Source: Providencia alcalifaciens DSM 30120 (GTDB lineage: Bacteria; Pseudomonadota; Gammaproteobacteria; Enterobacterales; Enterobacteriaceae). From it: 64,000 nt of DNA. Shown in pieces: positions 18,808 to 29,112 of the stretch. The DNA lies in assembly GCF_000173415.1 (NCBI RefSeq), contig NZ_ABXW01000004.1:62001-126000 (forward strand), read 5' to 3'. The stretch's first letter is position 1. The number at the start of each line of letters is the position of its first letter. The notes beneath the pieces were generated by a model. The model had not been told where the DNA came from, ran no database searches, and saw nothing but the letters and a program-made list of their open reading frames with translations. The position numbers were made by a program, and so were the translations under genes.

Positions 18808-19731
18808 ATGCGGGTTTCACATCTTAATTTTAACCACCTTTACTATTTCTGGCATGTTTGTAAGGAAGGCTCTGTTGTCGGGGCTGCTGAAGCTCTTTAC
18901 CTGACTCCACAAACAATTACTGGGCAAATTAAGGCGCTAGAAGAGCGTTTAGGTGGCAAATTATTTAAGCGTCAAGGTCGAGGATTAGTTCCTTCGGAAT
19001 TGGGACAGCTTATTTTCCGTTATGCAGACAAAATGTTCATGCTCAGCCAAGAAATGCTGGATATTGTCAACTACAGCAGAGAATCAAATCTGCTATTTGA
19101 TGTGGGTGTGGCTGATGCATTATCGAAACGCTTGGTAAGCAGGGTACTAGAAACGGCGGTTGTGGAACATGAACAAATTCATTTACGCTGTTTTGAATCT
19201 ACGCATGAATTGTTATTAGAGCAATTAAGCCAACATAAACTGGATATGATTTTGTCTGATTGTCCTGTGGACTCTTCACAGCAAGAGGGGCTATTTTCCG
19301 TAAAATTAGGTGAATGCAGTGTCAGTTTTTTCTGTCGTCAGCCTGTACCGAAGAAACCATTCCCTGAATGTCTTGAGGAGCGTCGGTTATTAATTCCTGG
19401 GCGTCGCTCTATGTTAGGTCGTCATTTATTAACATGGATTCGCAATAAAAACCTGCAAGTGGAAGTGCTAGGTGAATTTGATGATGCAGCTTTAATGAAA
19501 GCATTTGGGATGTATCACAATGCTATTTTTGTGGCACCTTCTTTGTATGCAAAAGATATTTTTGCTGATGATGAAGTGCAAGAGATTGGGTGTTTAGATA
19601 GCGTTAAAGAAGAATATTACGTAATTTTTGCGGAACGGATGATCCAACATCCAGCAGTGCAACGGGTCTGCAACAAAGATTTTTCTGAGTTATTCTCAGC
19701 GCCATTCAATAATTTAGAACAGAAAGTGTAG
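18808..19731 (+). CDS. nhaR: transcriptional activator NhaR (LysR family)
   Basis: LysR-type regulator, 307 aa, that activates nhaA in response to Na+. The N-terminal winged helix-turn-helix (residues about 8-66) contains [25 protein letters not shown] and [18 protein letters not shown]; a co-inducer-binding domain follows. In E. coli it also activates osmC and pgaABCD. Separated from nhaA by a stem-loop; convergent with rpsT. Confidence 0.95.
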   Translation: MRVSHLNFNHLYYFWHVCKEGSVVGAAEALYLTPQTITGQIKALEERLGGKLFKRQGRGLVPSELGQLIFRYADKMFMLSQEMLDIVNYSRESNLLFDVGVADALSKRLVSRVLETAVVEHEQIHLRCFESTHELLLEQLSQHKLDMILSDCPVDSSQQEGLFSVKLGECSVSFFCRQPVPKKPFPECLEERRLLIPGRRSMLGRHLLTWIRNKNLQVEVLGEFDDAALMKAFGMYHNAIFVAPSLYAKDIFADDEVQEIGCLDSVKEEYYVIFAERMIQHPAVQRVCNKDFSELFSAPFNNLEQKV

Positions 19732-19750
19732 AGCGATAAATTTTGCAGAC

Positions 19751-19779
19751 AAAAAAACCGGCCTAAGCCGGTTTTTTAA
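19751..19779. terminator. bidirectional terminator, nhaR / rpsT
   Basis: AAAAAACCGGC (19752-19762) pairs perfectly with GCCGGTTTTTT (19767-19777) around a 4-nt loop, giving T runs on both strands. Confidence 0.95.
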
Positions 19780-19795
19780 TAATCAAGAAGCGAAA

Positions 19796-20056
19796 TTACA
19801 TTGCTTTGATTTGAGCAACTAAGTTAGCTTTATGACGTGCTGCTTTGTTTTTGTGGATCAGGCCTTTGCTAGCGTGGCGATCAACAATAGGTTGCATGTC
19901 ATTGAATGCTTTCTGAGCAGCTTCTTTATCGCCTGCAGCGATAGCAAGGTAAACTTTCTTAATAAAAGTACGTACCATAGAGCGACGGCTAGCGTTGTGC
20001 TGGCGACGTTTCTCTGATTGAACGGCACGTTTCTTAGCTGATTTGATATTAGCCAA
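19796..20056 (-). CDS. rpsT: 30S ribosomal protein S20
   Basis: S20 binds 16S rRNA early in small-subunit assembly. 86 aa (E. coli 87), Lys/Arg/Ala-rich, starting [20 protein letters not shown]. The start codon is TTG at 20056, preceded by GGGAG; E. coli rpsT also starts with UUG, which is linked to its translational autoregulation. Divergent from ribF with about 600 bp between them. Confidence 0.97.
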   Translation of the reverse strand: MANIKSAKKRAVQSEKRRQHNASRRSMVRTFIKKVYLAIAAGDKEAAQKAFNDMQPIVDRHASKGLIHKNKAARHKANLVAQIKAM

Positions 20057-20655
20057 GGTCCAACTCCCAAATGTATTCTATTGAGGACAATTTAAAGGTC
20101 AAGGAATATGCCCTTTCGCCCTTCATTTGTCAATGGATTTGTGCAAATAAACATCGTGTACTTCGATGCCAATGCGTTGTGAATGGTGCAAGATTCTATC
20201 AGTAAATATCAGAAGAATACAGATCTGAGCGTGAAAAAAAGCATAATTGATGGAAGATATTTTAAATCATTTTGCAGAAAAAAATATTTTAGTGATATCC
20301 ATCATTCATCAAGAAAAAATTTGGTTGCCGATAGGTTGTTTTCTATACAGTTAGGTTTGCGATCCAAAATGGATGATAAGAAAACTATAAAAATTAAATA
20401 TTTTTAGAGATCTCCGAGTAAATTTGTTGTATTGATAATCTATTGGTTATCCAAACTTTTTTGATTTGTTTACCCACAAGGATGAGATTCAATGGCGCAG
20501 TGTCGTGCAGAAAGATGCTTCGCAGTGTAAAATCATCGGATTAAATAGTGTAGAGATCAAAAAAATAGGGTTTAATGAAAGCTTTTACGAACTTAGGTTA
20601 ACCTTATGCGTCGTACAAGGTATAATCCTGCAATTTCCTCGGTATTGAGCCAGTT
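20057..20655. other. rpsT-ribF intergenic region
   Basis: A 599-bp divergent intergenic region. Frames of 74 codons at 20183 and 60 codons at 20466 are open but have no ribosome site and low-complexity AT-rich codons, so they are not called. It should contain the rpsT promoters (minus strand) and the ribF promoter at 20598-20626. Confidence 0.5.
20598..20626 (+). promoter_or_regulatory. candidate ribF-ileS-lspA promoter
   Basis: TTAACC (20598-20603), a 17-bp spacer and a perfect TATAAT (20621-20626) lie 30 bp before the ribF ATG, leaving a very short leader. Confidence 0.6.
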
Positions 20656-21594
20656 ATGGAGCTAATTCGCGGTATACAAAATATCCGGTCGTACCATCAT
20701 GGTTGCGTACTGACTATTGGTAATTTTGATGGTGTTCATCGTGGGCACCAAGTGTTACTTCAAAATTTGAAGCTTAAGGGTAAGCAGTTAGGTTTACCAA
20801 CGGTTGTGATGATTTTTGAACCACAGCCCCTTGAGTTTTTTACGGGTGACAAGGCGCCTGCGCGTTTGACACGCCTAAGAGATAAAGTGAAGTACCTTGC
20901 AGATAGCGGGGTCGATTATCTGTTATGTGTGGAATTTAACCAGCATTTTGCCTCATTAACACCTGATGCTTTTGTATCTGACTTGTTGGTCGATAAACTC
21001 GGTGTGAAATATCTCGCCATTGGTGATGATTTCCGATTTGGAAAAAATCGCATGGGAGATTTTGCTTTTTTACAGCAAGCGGGTCAAAAGTTTGGTTTTG
21101 AAGTTGCCGACACGGAAAGCTTTTGTGATTCAGGTGTGCGTGTCAGCAGCACAGCAATCCGTAAAGCGATTCAAAACAATGATCTGCCATTAGCTGAAAA
21201 TTTACTTGGGCACACTTACCGTATCAGCGGGCGAGTGGTTCATGGTAATCAGCTAGGTCGAACAATAGGTTTTCCGACGGCAAACCTACCGTTAAAACGT
21301 TTAGTCACGCCTGTTACAGGTGTGTATGCTGTAGAAGTTCATGGCTTGGGTGATAAGCCTGTGCCGGGTGTGGCAAATATTGGTACACGCCCAACGGTAT
21401 CTGGAAAAGGTACCCAGTTAGAAGTCCATCTGATTGATGCACATATGGATTTATATGGGCGTCATATTGATGTTGTGTTGCGTAAAAAGTTACGTGATGA
21501 ACAGCGGTTTGCTTCGTTGGACGCGCTGAAGGAGCAAATTGCTAATGATGTAGTTGCAGCAAGAGAATACCTCGCTGCAATTGGAATCAGATAA
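20656..21594 (+). CDS. ribF: bifunctional riboflavin kinase / FMN adenylyltransferase (FAD synthetase)
   Basis: Converts riboflavin to FMN and FMN to FAD. 312 aa (E. coli 313). The N-terminal nucleotidyltransferase domain shows GNFDGVHRGH at residues 22-31; the C-terminal flavokinase domain begins around 185 and has GRTIGFPTANLP. First gene of a compact ribF-ileS-lspA-fkpB-ispH cluster; ileS starts 28 nt later. Confidence 0.97.
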   Translation: MELIRGIQNIRSYHHGCVLTIGNFDGVHRGHQVLLQNLKLKGKQLGLPTVVMIFEPQPLEFFTGDKAPARLTRLRDKVKYLADSGVDYLLCVEFNQHFASLTPDAFVSDLLVDKLGVKYLAIGDDFRFGKNRMGDFAFLQQAGQKFGFEVADTESFCDSGVRVSSTAIRKAIQNNDLPLAENLLGHTYRISGRVVHGNQLGRTIGFPTANLPLKRLVTPVTGVYAVEVHGLGDKPVPGVANIGTRPTVSGKGTQLEVHLIDAHMDLYGRHIDVVLRKKLRDEQRFASLDALKEQIANDVVAAREYLAAIGIR

Positions 21595-21622
21595 TTTAGC
21601 GGAAAATTGGAACTGAGAATCG

Positions 21623-24433
21623 ATGAGTGACTATAAAAATACCCTGAATCTACCAGAAACAGGGTTCCCAATGCGTGGCGATCTCGCTAAACGCGAACCA
21701 CAGATGTTAGAACGCTGGTACAAAGAAGGTTTGTATCAAGCAATCCGTAAAGCAAAATCGGGCAAGAAAACGTTTATTCTGCACGATGGTCCTCCGTATG
21801 CTAACGGTAGTATTCATATTGGTCACTCAGTAAACAAAATTCTCAAAGATATTATTATTAAATCCAAAGGGTTGGCGGGCTTTGATTCCCCATACATCCC
21901 TGGTTGGGACTGCCACGGCTTACCTATTGAACACAAAGTTGAACAAATTGTAGGTAAACCAGGGGAAAAAGTTTCCGCCGCTGAATTTCGTGCAAAATGC
22001 CGTGAATATGCTAAAGAGCAAATTGAAGGGCAAAAAGCTGATTTTATGCGTTTAGGTGTGTTAGGTGAGTGGGACAAACCTTATCTGACAATGGATTTTA
22101 AAACCGAAGCGAACATCATCCGAGCTCTGGCAAAAACTATCGCGAATGGTCACTTAGTGAAGGGTGCTAAGCCTGTTCATTGGTGTACAGCGTGTGGTTC
22201 TTCATTGGCTGAAGCTGAAGTTGAATATTACGATAAAACTTCCCCATCTATCTACGTTCGCTTCCCAGCGGTAGATAGCAAAGCTGTTTGCGAAAAATTT
22301 GGTGTGTCCAGCGACAAAGTCCCATCTTTAGTGATCTGGACGACTACACCTTGGACATTGCCAGCTAACCGTGCGATTTCTCTGAATCCGGAATTCAAAT
22401 ATTCATTAGTAGACGCGAATGGCGATTTAGTTATTCTGGCAACTGATCTAGTCGAAGATGTCATGAAAACTGTAGGCATTGAGTCATGGACGGTATTAGG
22501 TGAATGTGACGGCAGTGCACTCGAGTTGCTGCGATTTGAACATCCATTTATGGGCTTCGATGTTCCCGCAATTTTAGGTGACCACGTGACTCTGGATGCC
22601 GGTACTGGTGCAGTCCATACAGCACCAGGTCATGGTCCTGAAGACTATGTTGTGGGTCAAAAATATGGCTTAGAAACCGCGAACCCAGTCGGTCCAGATG
22701 GCTGCTTCTTACCAAATACTTACCCTAGCTTAGATGGCTTATTTATTTTTAAAGCTAACGATGTGGTACTGGAAATCCTGAACGAGAAAGGCTTGCTGAT
22801 GTACAAAAAAGCGATTTCTCACAGCTATCCATGTTGCTGGCGTCATAAGACCCCTGTTATTTTCCGTGCGACACCACAATGGTTTATCGGCATGGATAAA
22901 AATGGTCTGCGTGAACAATCGCTGAAAGAGATCGACATTGTTCAGTGGATCCCAGGTTGGGGTCGTGCACGTATCGAATCAATGGTCGAAAATCGTCCTG
23001 ACTGGTGTATTTCGCGTCAACGTACTTGGGGTACTCCAATGTCGTTATTCGTGCATAAAGACACCGAAGAACTGCATCCGCGTACCTTAGAGTTGATGGA
23101 AGAAGTCGCTAAACGTGTTGAAGTCGATGGTATTCAAGCATGGTGGGATTTAGATCCGGCTGATCTGCTAGGCGCTGATGCTGACACTTATCGTAAAGTT
23201 CCAGACACCTTAGACGTTTGGTTTGATTCAGGATCGACCCACTTTGCCGTGGTTGATGCTCGCCCTGAATTCCACGGTAACTCTGCGGATATGTATTTGG
23301 AAGGTTCTGACCAACATCGTGGTTGGTTCATGTCTTCTCTGATGCTGTCTACCTCGATGAAAGGTAAAGCACCTTATCGCCAAGTATTGACTCACGGTTT
23401 CACCGTTGATGGTCAAGGTCGTAAGATGTCTAAATCGTTAGGTAATACAGTTAGCCCACAAGATGTAATGAATAAGCTCGGTGCTGATATTCTGCGTCTT
23501 TGGGTTGCATCAACAGACTACACGGGTGAAATTGCGGTCTCTGATGAAATTTTAAAACGTGCAGCAGATTCTTATCGTCGTATTCGTAACACCGCTCGCT
23601 TCTTACTGGCGAACTTAAATGGTTTCAATCCAGAAACAGATATGGTGAAACCCGAAGATATGGTGGTGTTAGACCGCTGGGCAGTAGGTCGTGCATTAGA
23701 AGCACAAAAAGAGATTACAAAAGCGTACGATGAGTATGATTTCTTAGGTGTTATTCAACGCTTAATGCATTTCTGCTCTATCGAGATGGGTTCATTCTAT
23801 CTGGATATTATCAAAGACCGCCAGTATACCGCGAAAAGTGATAGCCTTGCGCGCCGTAGTTGCCAAACTGCACTGTTCCATATTGTGGAAGCCTTGGTTC
23901 GCTGGATTGCACCAGTACTGTCCTTCACGTCTGATGAAATCTGGAACGAGTTACCGGGTGAGCGTGCTCAGTTTGTTCTGACAGAAGAGTGGTACAACGG
24001 TTTATTTGGCTTAGATTCATCTGAAGCGATGAATGATAACTTCTGGGCAGATTTGTTAGCCGTACGTGGCGAAGTCAATAAAGTATTAGAACAAGCGCGT
24101 ACCGACAAGCTGATTGGTGGTTCACTGGAAGCATCAGTAACTTTATATGCTGATAGCGCATTAGCGGCTAAGCTGAATAGCTTAGGTGATGAACTACGCT
24201 TCGCACTGTTAACATCTCAAGCAAGTGTAGCGGATATTGCTACTGCTCCTGAAGATGCAAAAGACAGTGAGCTGAAAGGTCTGAAAATTACCTTCAGTAA
24301 AGCGGCTGGGGAAAAATGTCCTCGTTGCTGGCATTACGCAAGTGATATTGGTGCAGTGGCAGAACAACCTGAAATCTGTGGTCGCTGTGTGACTAACGTA
24401 GCCGGAAACGGTGAATTACGTAAGTTTGCTTAA
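21623..24433 (+). CDS. ileS: isoleucyl-tRNA synthetase
   Basis: Charges tRNA-Ile and edits misactivated valine. 936 aa (E. coli 938), class Ia. The HIGH motif is in [11 protein letters not shown] near residue 65, KMSKS in [10 protein letters not shown] near 602, the CP1 editing domain lies between them, and a C-terminal zinc site has CPRCWHY and CGRCV. Its TAA shares one base with the lspA ATG, so the two are translationally coupled. Confidence 0.99.
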   Translation: MSDYKNTLNLPETGFPMRGDLAKREPQMLERWYKEGLYQAIRKAKSGKKTFILHDGPPYANGSIHIGHSVNKILKDIIIKSKGLAGFDSPYIPGWDCHGLPIEHKVEQIVGKPGEKVSAAEFRAKCREYAKEQIEGQKADFMRLGVLGEWDKPYLTMDFKTEANIIRALAKTIANGHLVKGAKPVHWCTACGSSLAEAEVEYYDKTSPSIYVRFPAVDSKAVCEKFGVSSDKVPSLVIWTTTPWTLPANRAISLNPEFKYSLVDANGDLVILATDLVEDVMKTVGIESWTVLGECDGSALELLRFEHPFMGFDVPAILGDHVTLDAGTGAVHTAPGHGPEDYVVGQKYGLETANPVGPDGCFLPNTYPSLDGLFIFKANDVVLEILNEKGLLMYKKAISHSYPCCWRHKTPVIFRATPQWFIGMDKNGLREQSLKEIDIVQWIPGWGRARIESMVENRPDWCISRQRTWGTPMSLFVHKDTEELHPRTLELMEEVAKRVEVDGIQAWWDLDPADLLGADADTYRKVPDTLDVWFDSGSTHFAVVDARPEFHGNSADMYLEGSDQHRGWFMSSLMLSTSMKGKAPYRQVLTHGFTVDGQGRKMSKSLGNTVSPQDVMNKLGADILRLWVASTDYTGEIAVSDEILKRAADSYRRIRNTARFLLANLNGFNPETDMVKPEDMVVLDRWAVGRALEAQKEITKAYDEYDFLGVIQRLMHFCSIEMGSFYLDIIKDRQYTAKSDSLARRSCQTALFHIVEALVRWIAPVLSFTSDEIWNELPGERAQFVLTEEWYNGLFGLDSSEAMNDNFWADLLAVRGEVNKVLEQARTDKLIGGSLEASVTLYADSALAAKLNSLGDELRFALLTSQASVADIATAPEDAKDSELKGLKITFSKAAGEKCPRCWHYASDIGAVAEQPEICGRCVTNVAGNGELRKFA

Positions 24434-24936
24434 TGAAGACACCTATTTGTTCTACTGGTTTGCGTTGGCTGTGGCTAACGGTTGTGATTATCGTCGCGGA
24501 TTTAGCTATTAAGCAATTGGTCTTAAAAGAACTGACTCTGTACGAACCACATCCTGTAATTCCGTACTTTAACATTATGTACGCCCAAAACTTTGGTGCG
24601 GCATTTAGTTTTCTGGCGGATAAAGGCGGCTGGCAGCGCTGGTTCTTTGCTGGCATAGCTATCGCCATCTCTATTATTCTTATGGTGATGATGTATCGCC
24701 AAAGTGTGAAGAAACGCCTGAGTAATATTGCTTATGCATTAATTATTGGTGGTGCGATCGGTAACTTATTTGACCGATTAGTACATGGCTTTGTGGTTGA
24801 CTACATCGATTTTTATGTTGGTAACTGGCATTGGCCAACCTTTAATTTGGCTGACATGGCGATTTGTATTGGTGCGGCATTGGTGATTTTTGAAGGCTTT
24901 TTGCCAGATAAACCCAAACAGCAAGATGCCAAATAG
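24433..24936 (+). CDS. lspA: prolipoprotein signal peptidase (signal peptidase II)
   Basis: Inner-membrane aspartyl protease that cleaves lipidated prolipoproteins. 167 aa with four membrane segments. Catalytic aspartates fit D123 (VVDYIDF) and D141 (FNLADMAI), and the NFGAAFS motif is at about 53-59. Overlaps the ileS stop by one base, as in E. coli. Confidence 0.97.
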   Translation: MKTPICSTGLRWLWLTVVIIVADLAIKQLVLKELTLYEPHPVIPYFNIMYAQNFGAAFSFLADKGGWQRWFFAGIAIAISIILMVMMYRQSVKKRLSNIAYALIIGGAIGNLFDRLVHGFVVDYIDFYVGNWHWPTFNLADMAICIGAALVIFEGFLPDKPKQQDAK

Positions 24937-24985
24937 AACAGATAGCACGATAGGTAAATAAAGTCCTATATTGCATACAAATAAC

Positions 24986-25011
24986 TTCAGCCCGGTAAGC
25001 ACCGGGCTGAA
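24986..25011 (+). terminator. stem-loop between lspA and fkpB
   Basis: TTCAGCCCGG (24986-24995) pairs perfectly with CCGGGCTGAA (25002-25011) around a 6-nt loop. Only a short T-poor tail (CTTTAT) follows, so it may be a partial terminator or a processing site 27 bp before fkpB. Confidence 0.65.
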
Positions 25012-25038
25012 CTTTATGACGGAAAACAGGTTTAGGTT

Positions 25039-25509
25039 ATGTCTACTCAAATACAGGCGCAGAGTTCTGTTTTACTGAATTTCACTCTGAAATTAGAAGA
25101 TGGCTCAACGGCGGATTCTTCTCAGGCACAAGGAAAGCCTGCGTTGTTTGCCCTTGGAAATGACTCGCTATCACCGGAATTAGAAGCTCAACTGATTGGG
25201 TTATCTGAAGGTGAAAAGAAAACATTTTCACTCGCGGGGGATACGGTATTTGGGAAGCATAATCCAGATTTAGTGCAATACTTTTCATTACGTGATTTTA
25301 TGGAAACGGGAACCCCTGAAATTGGTACCATCATGCTGTTTACAGCAATGAATGGCAGCGAAATGCCAGGTGTTGTAAAAGCTATTGAGGGTGAGTCAAT
25401 CACTGTTGATTTTAATCACCCGCTTGCTGAGCAACAAATCACTTTTGAAATTGAAGTTCTTGAAATAGACCCACAATTGGAGAGTCACCATGCAAATATT
25501 AATGGCTAA
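25039..25509 (+). CDS. fkpB: FKBP-type peptidyl-prolyl isomerase FkpB
   Basis: SlyD-like cytosolic prolyl isomerase, 156 aa (E. coli 149). It contains the FKBP core ([25 protein letters not shown]) with an IF-domain insert and a second half [20 protein letters not shown]. The C-terminus is a few residues longer than in E. coli and overlaps the ispH start by 20 nt. The exact client is unknown. Confidence 0.93.
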   Translation: MSTQIQAQSSVLLNFTLKLEDGSTADSSQAQGKPALFALGNDSLSPELEAQLIGLSEGEKKTFSLAGDTVFGKHNPDLVQYFSLRDFMETGTPEIGTIMLFTAMNGSEMPGVVKAIEGESITVDFNHPLAEQQITFEIEVLEIDPQLESHHANING

Positions 25510-26443
25510 TCCTCGTGGATTTTGTGCGGGTGTTGACCGTGCAATCAGTATTGTTGAGCGTGCTTTAGAAATTTATGGCGCACCAATCTATGTCCGCCAT
25601 GAAGTGGTGCATAACCGCTATGTGGTTGATGATTTACGCCAGCGTGGCGCTATTTTTATTGAGGAAATCTCAGAGGTTCCTGACGGCTCTATTTTGATTT
25701 TCTCAGCCCATGGCGTTTCACAAGCGATCCGTCAAGAGGCTCGCTCACGTGATTTAACCATGTTATTTGATGCAACCTGCCCATTAGTCACCAAAGTTCA
25801 TATGGAAGTGGCGAGAGCGAGCCGTAAAGGCAAAGAAGCTATTTTAATTGGTCATGCTGGGCATCCTGAAGTGGAAGGCACAATGGGGCAGTACAATAAC
25901 CCTGAAGGGGGTATGTACCTTGTTGAAAGCCCTGAAGATGTATGGAAATTACAGGTCAAAGATGAAAATAACCTGAGCTTTATGACTCAGACTACGCTGT
26001 CTGTAGATGATACGTCTGATGTGATTGATGCATTAACTCGTCGATTCCCAAATATTGTGGGTCCTCGTAAAGATGATATTTGTTATGCAACGACTAACCG
26101 TCAAGAAGCGGCGCGTGAATTGGCTGAGAAAGCGGATATCGTGCTGGTTGTTGGCTCAAAAAATTCATCTAACTCAAACCGCTTAGCTGAGTTAGCGTCG
26201 AGAATGGGTAAAGCTGCGTTTCTGATTGATGGTGCGGAAGATATCCAAACTGAGTGGTTAAAAGGTAAGAGTATTATTGGGTTAACCGCTGGAGCTTCAG
26301 CCCCCGATATTTTAGTCCGCCAAGTGATTGATAGACTAAAAGAGTTAGGTGCAGATTCCGTCGTTGAGTTACAAGGACGAGAAGAAAACATCGTTTTTGA
26401 AGTCCCAAAAGAATTGCGCGTTGAAGTAAAAGAAATTAACTAA
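25490..26443 (+). CDS. ispH: 4-hydroxy-3-methylbut-2-enyl diphosphate reductase
   Basis: Last enzyme of the MEP isoprenoid pathway; a [4Fe-4S] enzyme that makes IPP and DMAPP from HMBPP. 317 aa (E. coli 316). Cluster cysteines are C12 ([11 protein letters not shown]), the Cys of [11 protein letters not shown] near 96 and the Cys of [11 protein letters not shown] near 197. Ribosome site GGAGAG lies inside fkpB; the 20-nt overlap suggests coupling. Confidence 0.97.
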   Translation: MQILMANPRGFCAGVDRAISIVERALEIYGAPIYVRHEVVHNRYVVDDLRQRGAIFIEEISEVPDGSILIFSAHGVSQAIRQEARSRDLTMLFDATCPLVTKVHMEVARASRKGKEAILIGHAGHPEVEGTMGQYNNPEGGMYLVESPEDVWKLQVKDENNLSFMTQTTLSVDDTSDVIDALTRRFPNIVGPRKDDICYATTNRQEAARELAEKADIVLVVGSKNSSNSNRLAELASRMGKAAFLIDGAEDIQTEWLKGKSIIGLTAGASAPDILVRQVIDRLKELGADSVVELQGREENIVFEVPKELRVEVKEIN

Positions 26444-26460
26444 CATACTGAATTTATTAT

Positions 26461-26500
26461 AATGATAGCGACTTTATGAGTGGCTATCATTTTCTATTTT
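26461..26500 (+). terminator. ispH terminator
   Basis: AATGATAGC (26461-26469) pairs with GCTATCATT (26483-26491), followed by TTCTATTTTT. Confidence 0.75.
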
Positions 26501-26565
26501 TATTTATTTTCCTCCCTCAATACAATTTTTTCTGATAATCACGCCTCTTTCTACGCTTTTATTAA

Positions 26566-27486
<921 letters not shown>

Positions 27487-27511
27487 TTTTTTATAAAATA
27501 ATTTATTGTTT

Positions 27512-27546
27512 AAAATCAGATGGCTTCATTTGAAGCCTCTGATTTA
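27512..27546 (+). terminator. dapB terminator
   Basis: AAATCAGA, one bulged T and GGCTTC pair with GAAGCC and TCTGATTT around a 4-nt loop; a short TTTATT tail follows. Confidence 0.7.
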
Positions 27547-27795
27547 TTGGTGTCTATTTATTTAATATAATTGTAACTCTTGTTTTTTGTTGTCTTTTTG
27601 TTGTTTTGTCTCTTTTTTACTTAAAAATTGCACTTTAGATCCTCCATTGTCTGCGCTATTATCCATTTTGCACTTTTCTTCGCTATTAATCGTTTGCTTT
27701 TTTACCCATGAATAGTTATTTCATTAGCCTTCTATAGAAAAAATAGGTAAGAATGCAAAAAAGTAAGCTAAAAGTGAAAAAAATGCATTTTTTTC

Positions 27796-27824
27796 TAGAC
27801 AAGACTCTATCCCATCATTAGAAT
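27796..27824 (+). promoter_or_regulatory. carAB promoter P1
   Basis: TAGACA (27796-27801), a 17-bp spacer and TAGAAT (27819-27824) form a strong promoter about 110 bp upstream of carA, followed by a GC-rich start region GCGCGC. Position and sequence resemble E. coli carAB P1, the pyrimidine-controlled promoter. The 27547-27795 stretch is AT-rich and no other gene or site was recognised in it. Confidence 0.65.
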
Positions 27825-27867
27825 GCGCGCAATTTGCCAAAAATTTGCTTAAAAACTCATTTTGGCA

Positions 27868-27901
27868 TTGATTTAGATCGCAAAATCTGAATTAATATGC
27901 A
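27868..27901 (+). promoter_or_regulatory. carAB promoter P2 with ArgR box
   Basis: TGAATTAATATGCA (27888-27901) matches the ARG-box core TGAATwwwwATTCA with one mismatch and overlaps a weak promoter, TTGATT (27868-27873) with a TAATAT-like -10 at 27893-27898. A weaker second box may be TGATTGATTATTCT (27909-27922). In E. coli, arginine-bound ArgR represses P2 through a pair of such boxes. Confidence 0.6.
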
Positions 27902-27934
27902 AAAAATATGATTGATTATTCTCCGGAGGATGTT

Positions 27935-29098
27935 TTGATTAACTCAGCTATATTGGTTCTGGAAGACGGAACCCAATTCCACGGGCGCGCCATTGGTGCT
28001 GAAGGGGCCGCTATTGGAGAAGTCGTTTTCAATACTTCAATGACCGGATATCAAGAAATAATTACTGACCCTTCCTATTCCCGCCAAATTGTTACTCTCA
28101 CTTATCCCCATATTGGTAATGTCGGCACTAATGCTGATGACGAAGAATCTCCTAACGTACACGCTCAAGGCCTTATCATTCGCGACTTACCATTAATCTA
28201 CAGTAACTTTCGTGGTCAGGAAGGCTTGTCTGAATATCTAAAACGCCACAATGTGGTGGCTATCGCTGATATCGACACGCGTAAATTAACCCGCCTGTTA
28301 AGAGAAAAAGGTGCGCAAAACGGCTGCATTATCGCAGGGGATAACCCAGATGCGGCGCTGGCTTTAGAAAAAGCCCGCAGCTTCTCAGGTTTAAATGGTT
28401 TAGATTTAGCAAAAGAAGTTTGCACCAAAGAGATTTACAGCTGGACTCAACGCTCTTGGAACTTAGATGAAGGACAACCCGCTGCGAGTAAAGAAGACGA
28501 GTTGCCATTACACGTCGTTGCTTACGACTTTGGAGCGAAACGCAACATTCTACGTATGTTGGTTGACCGTGGCTGCCGATTGACCGTTGTGCCTGCAACA
28601 ACGCCAGCAGAAACAGTCTTAGCGATGAATCCAGATGGCATCTTCTTATCAAACGGACCTGGCGACCCTGCACCTTGTGACTATGCTATCAACGCAATTC
28701 AAGAATTTTTGAAAACCGATATTCCAGTCTTTGGAATTTGCTTAGGTCACCAACTGTTAGCATTAGCGAGCGGTGCCAATACCGTGAAAATGAAGTTTGG
28801 TCATCACGGTGCTAACCACCCAGTCAAAGATTTAGATAAAGATGTTGTGATGATTACGGCTCAAAACCACGGTTTTGCGGTTGATGAATCCACATTACCC
28901 GACACATTGCGTGTGACACACAAATCTCTGTTTGATGGTACCTTACAAGGTATTCATCGCACAGATAAACCAGCATTCAGTTTCCAAGGTCACCCAGAAG
29001 CCAGTTCTGGTCCTCATGATGCTGCCGGTCTTTTTGACCATTTCATTGACTTAATTAATGAATATCGTCAAAACACACCACGTTCAAACGCAAAATAA
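27935..29098 (+). CDS. carA: carbamoyl phosphate synthetase, small (glutaminase) subunit
   Basis: Hydrolyses glutamine and channels ammonia to CarB to make carbamoyl phosphate for arginine and pyrimidines. 387 aa (E. coli 382). The class I amidotransferase triad is seen: Cys in [11 protein letters not shown] near residue 270, with His and Glu in QGHPEAS. TTG 27935 is preferred: it gives [17 protein letters not shown], aligning with E. coli CarA, and has GGAGG 5 nt upstream. The in-frame ATG at 27908 lies in the operator and has no ribosome site. Confidence 0.95.
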   Translation: MINSAILVLEDGTQFHGRAIGAEGAAIGEVVFNTSMTGYQEIITDPSYSRQIVTLTYPHIGNVGTNADDEESPNVHAQGLIIRDLPLIYSNFRGQEGLSEYLKRHNVVAIADIDTRKLTRLLREKGAQNGCIIAGDNPDAALALEKARSFSGLNGLDLAKEVCTKEIYSWTQRSWNLDEGQPAASKEDELPLHVVAYDFGAKRNILRMLVDRGCRLTVVPATTPAETVLAMNPDGIFLSNGPGDPAPCDYAINAIQEFLKTDIPVFGICLGHQLLALASGANTVKMKFGHHGANHPVKDLDKDVVMITAQNHGFAVDESTLPDTLRVTHKSLFDGTLQGIHRTDKPAFSFQGHPEASSGPHDAAGLFDHFIDLINEYRQNTPRSNAK

Positions 29099-29112
29099 TC
29101 GGGAGCAAGACA

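Noticed and set aside
20183-20648. Two plus-strand frames in the rpsT-ribF gap (74 and 60 codons)
   Set aside because: No ribosome sites, biased AT-rich composition and no recognisable motif; the ribF promoter lies inside the second.
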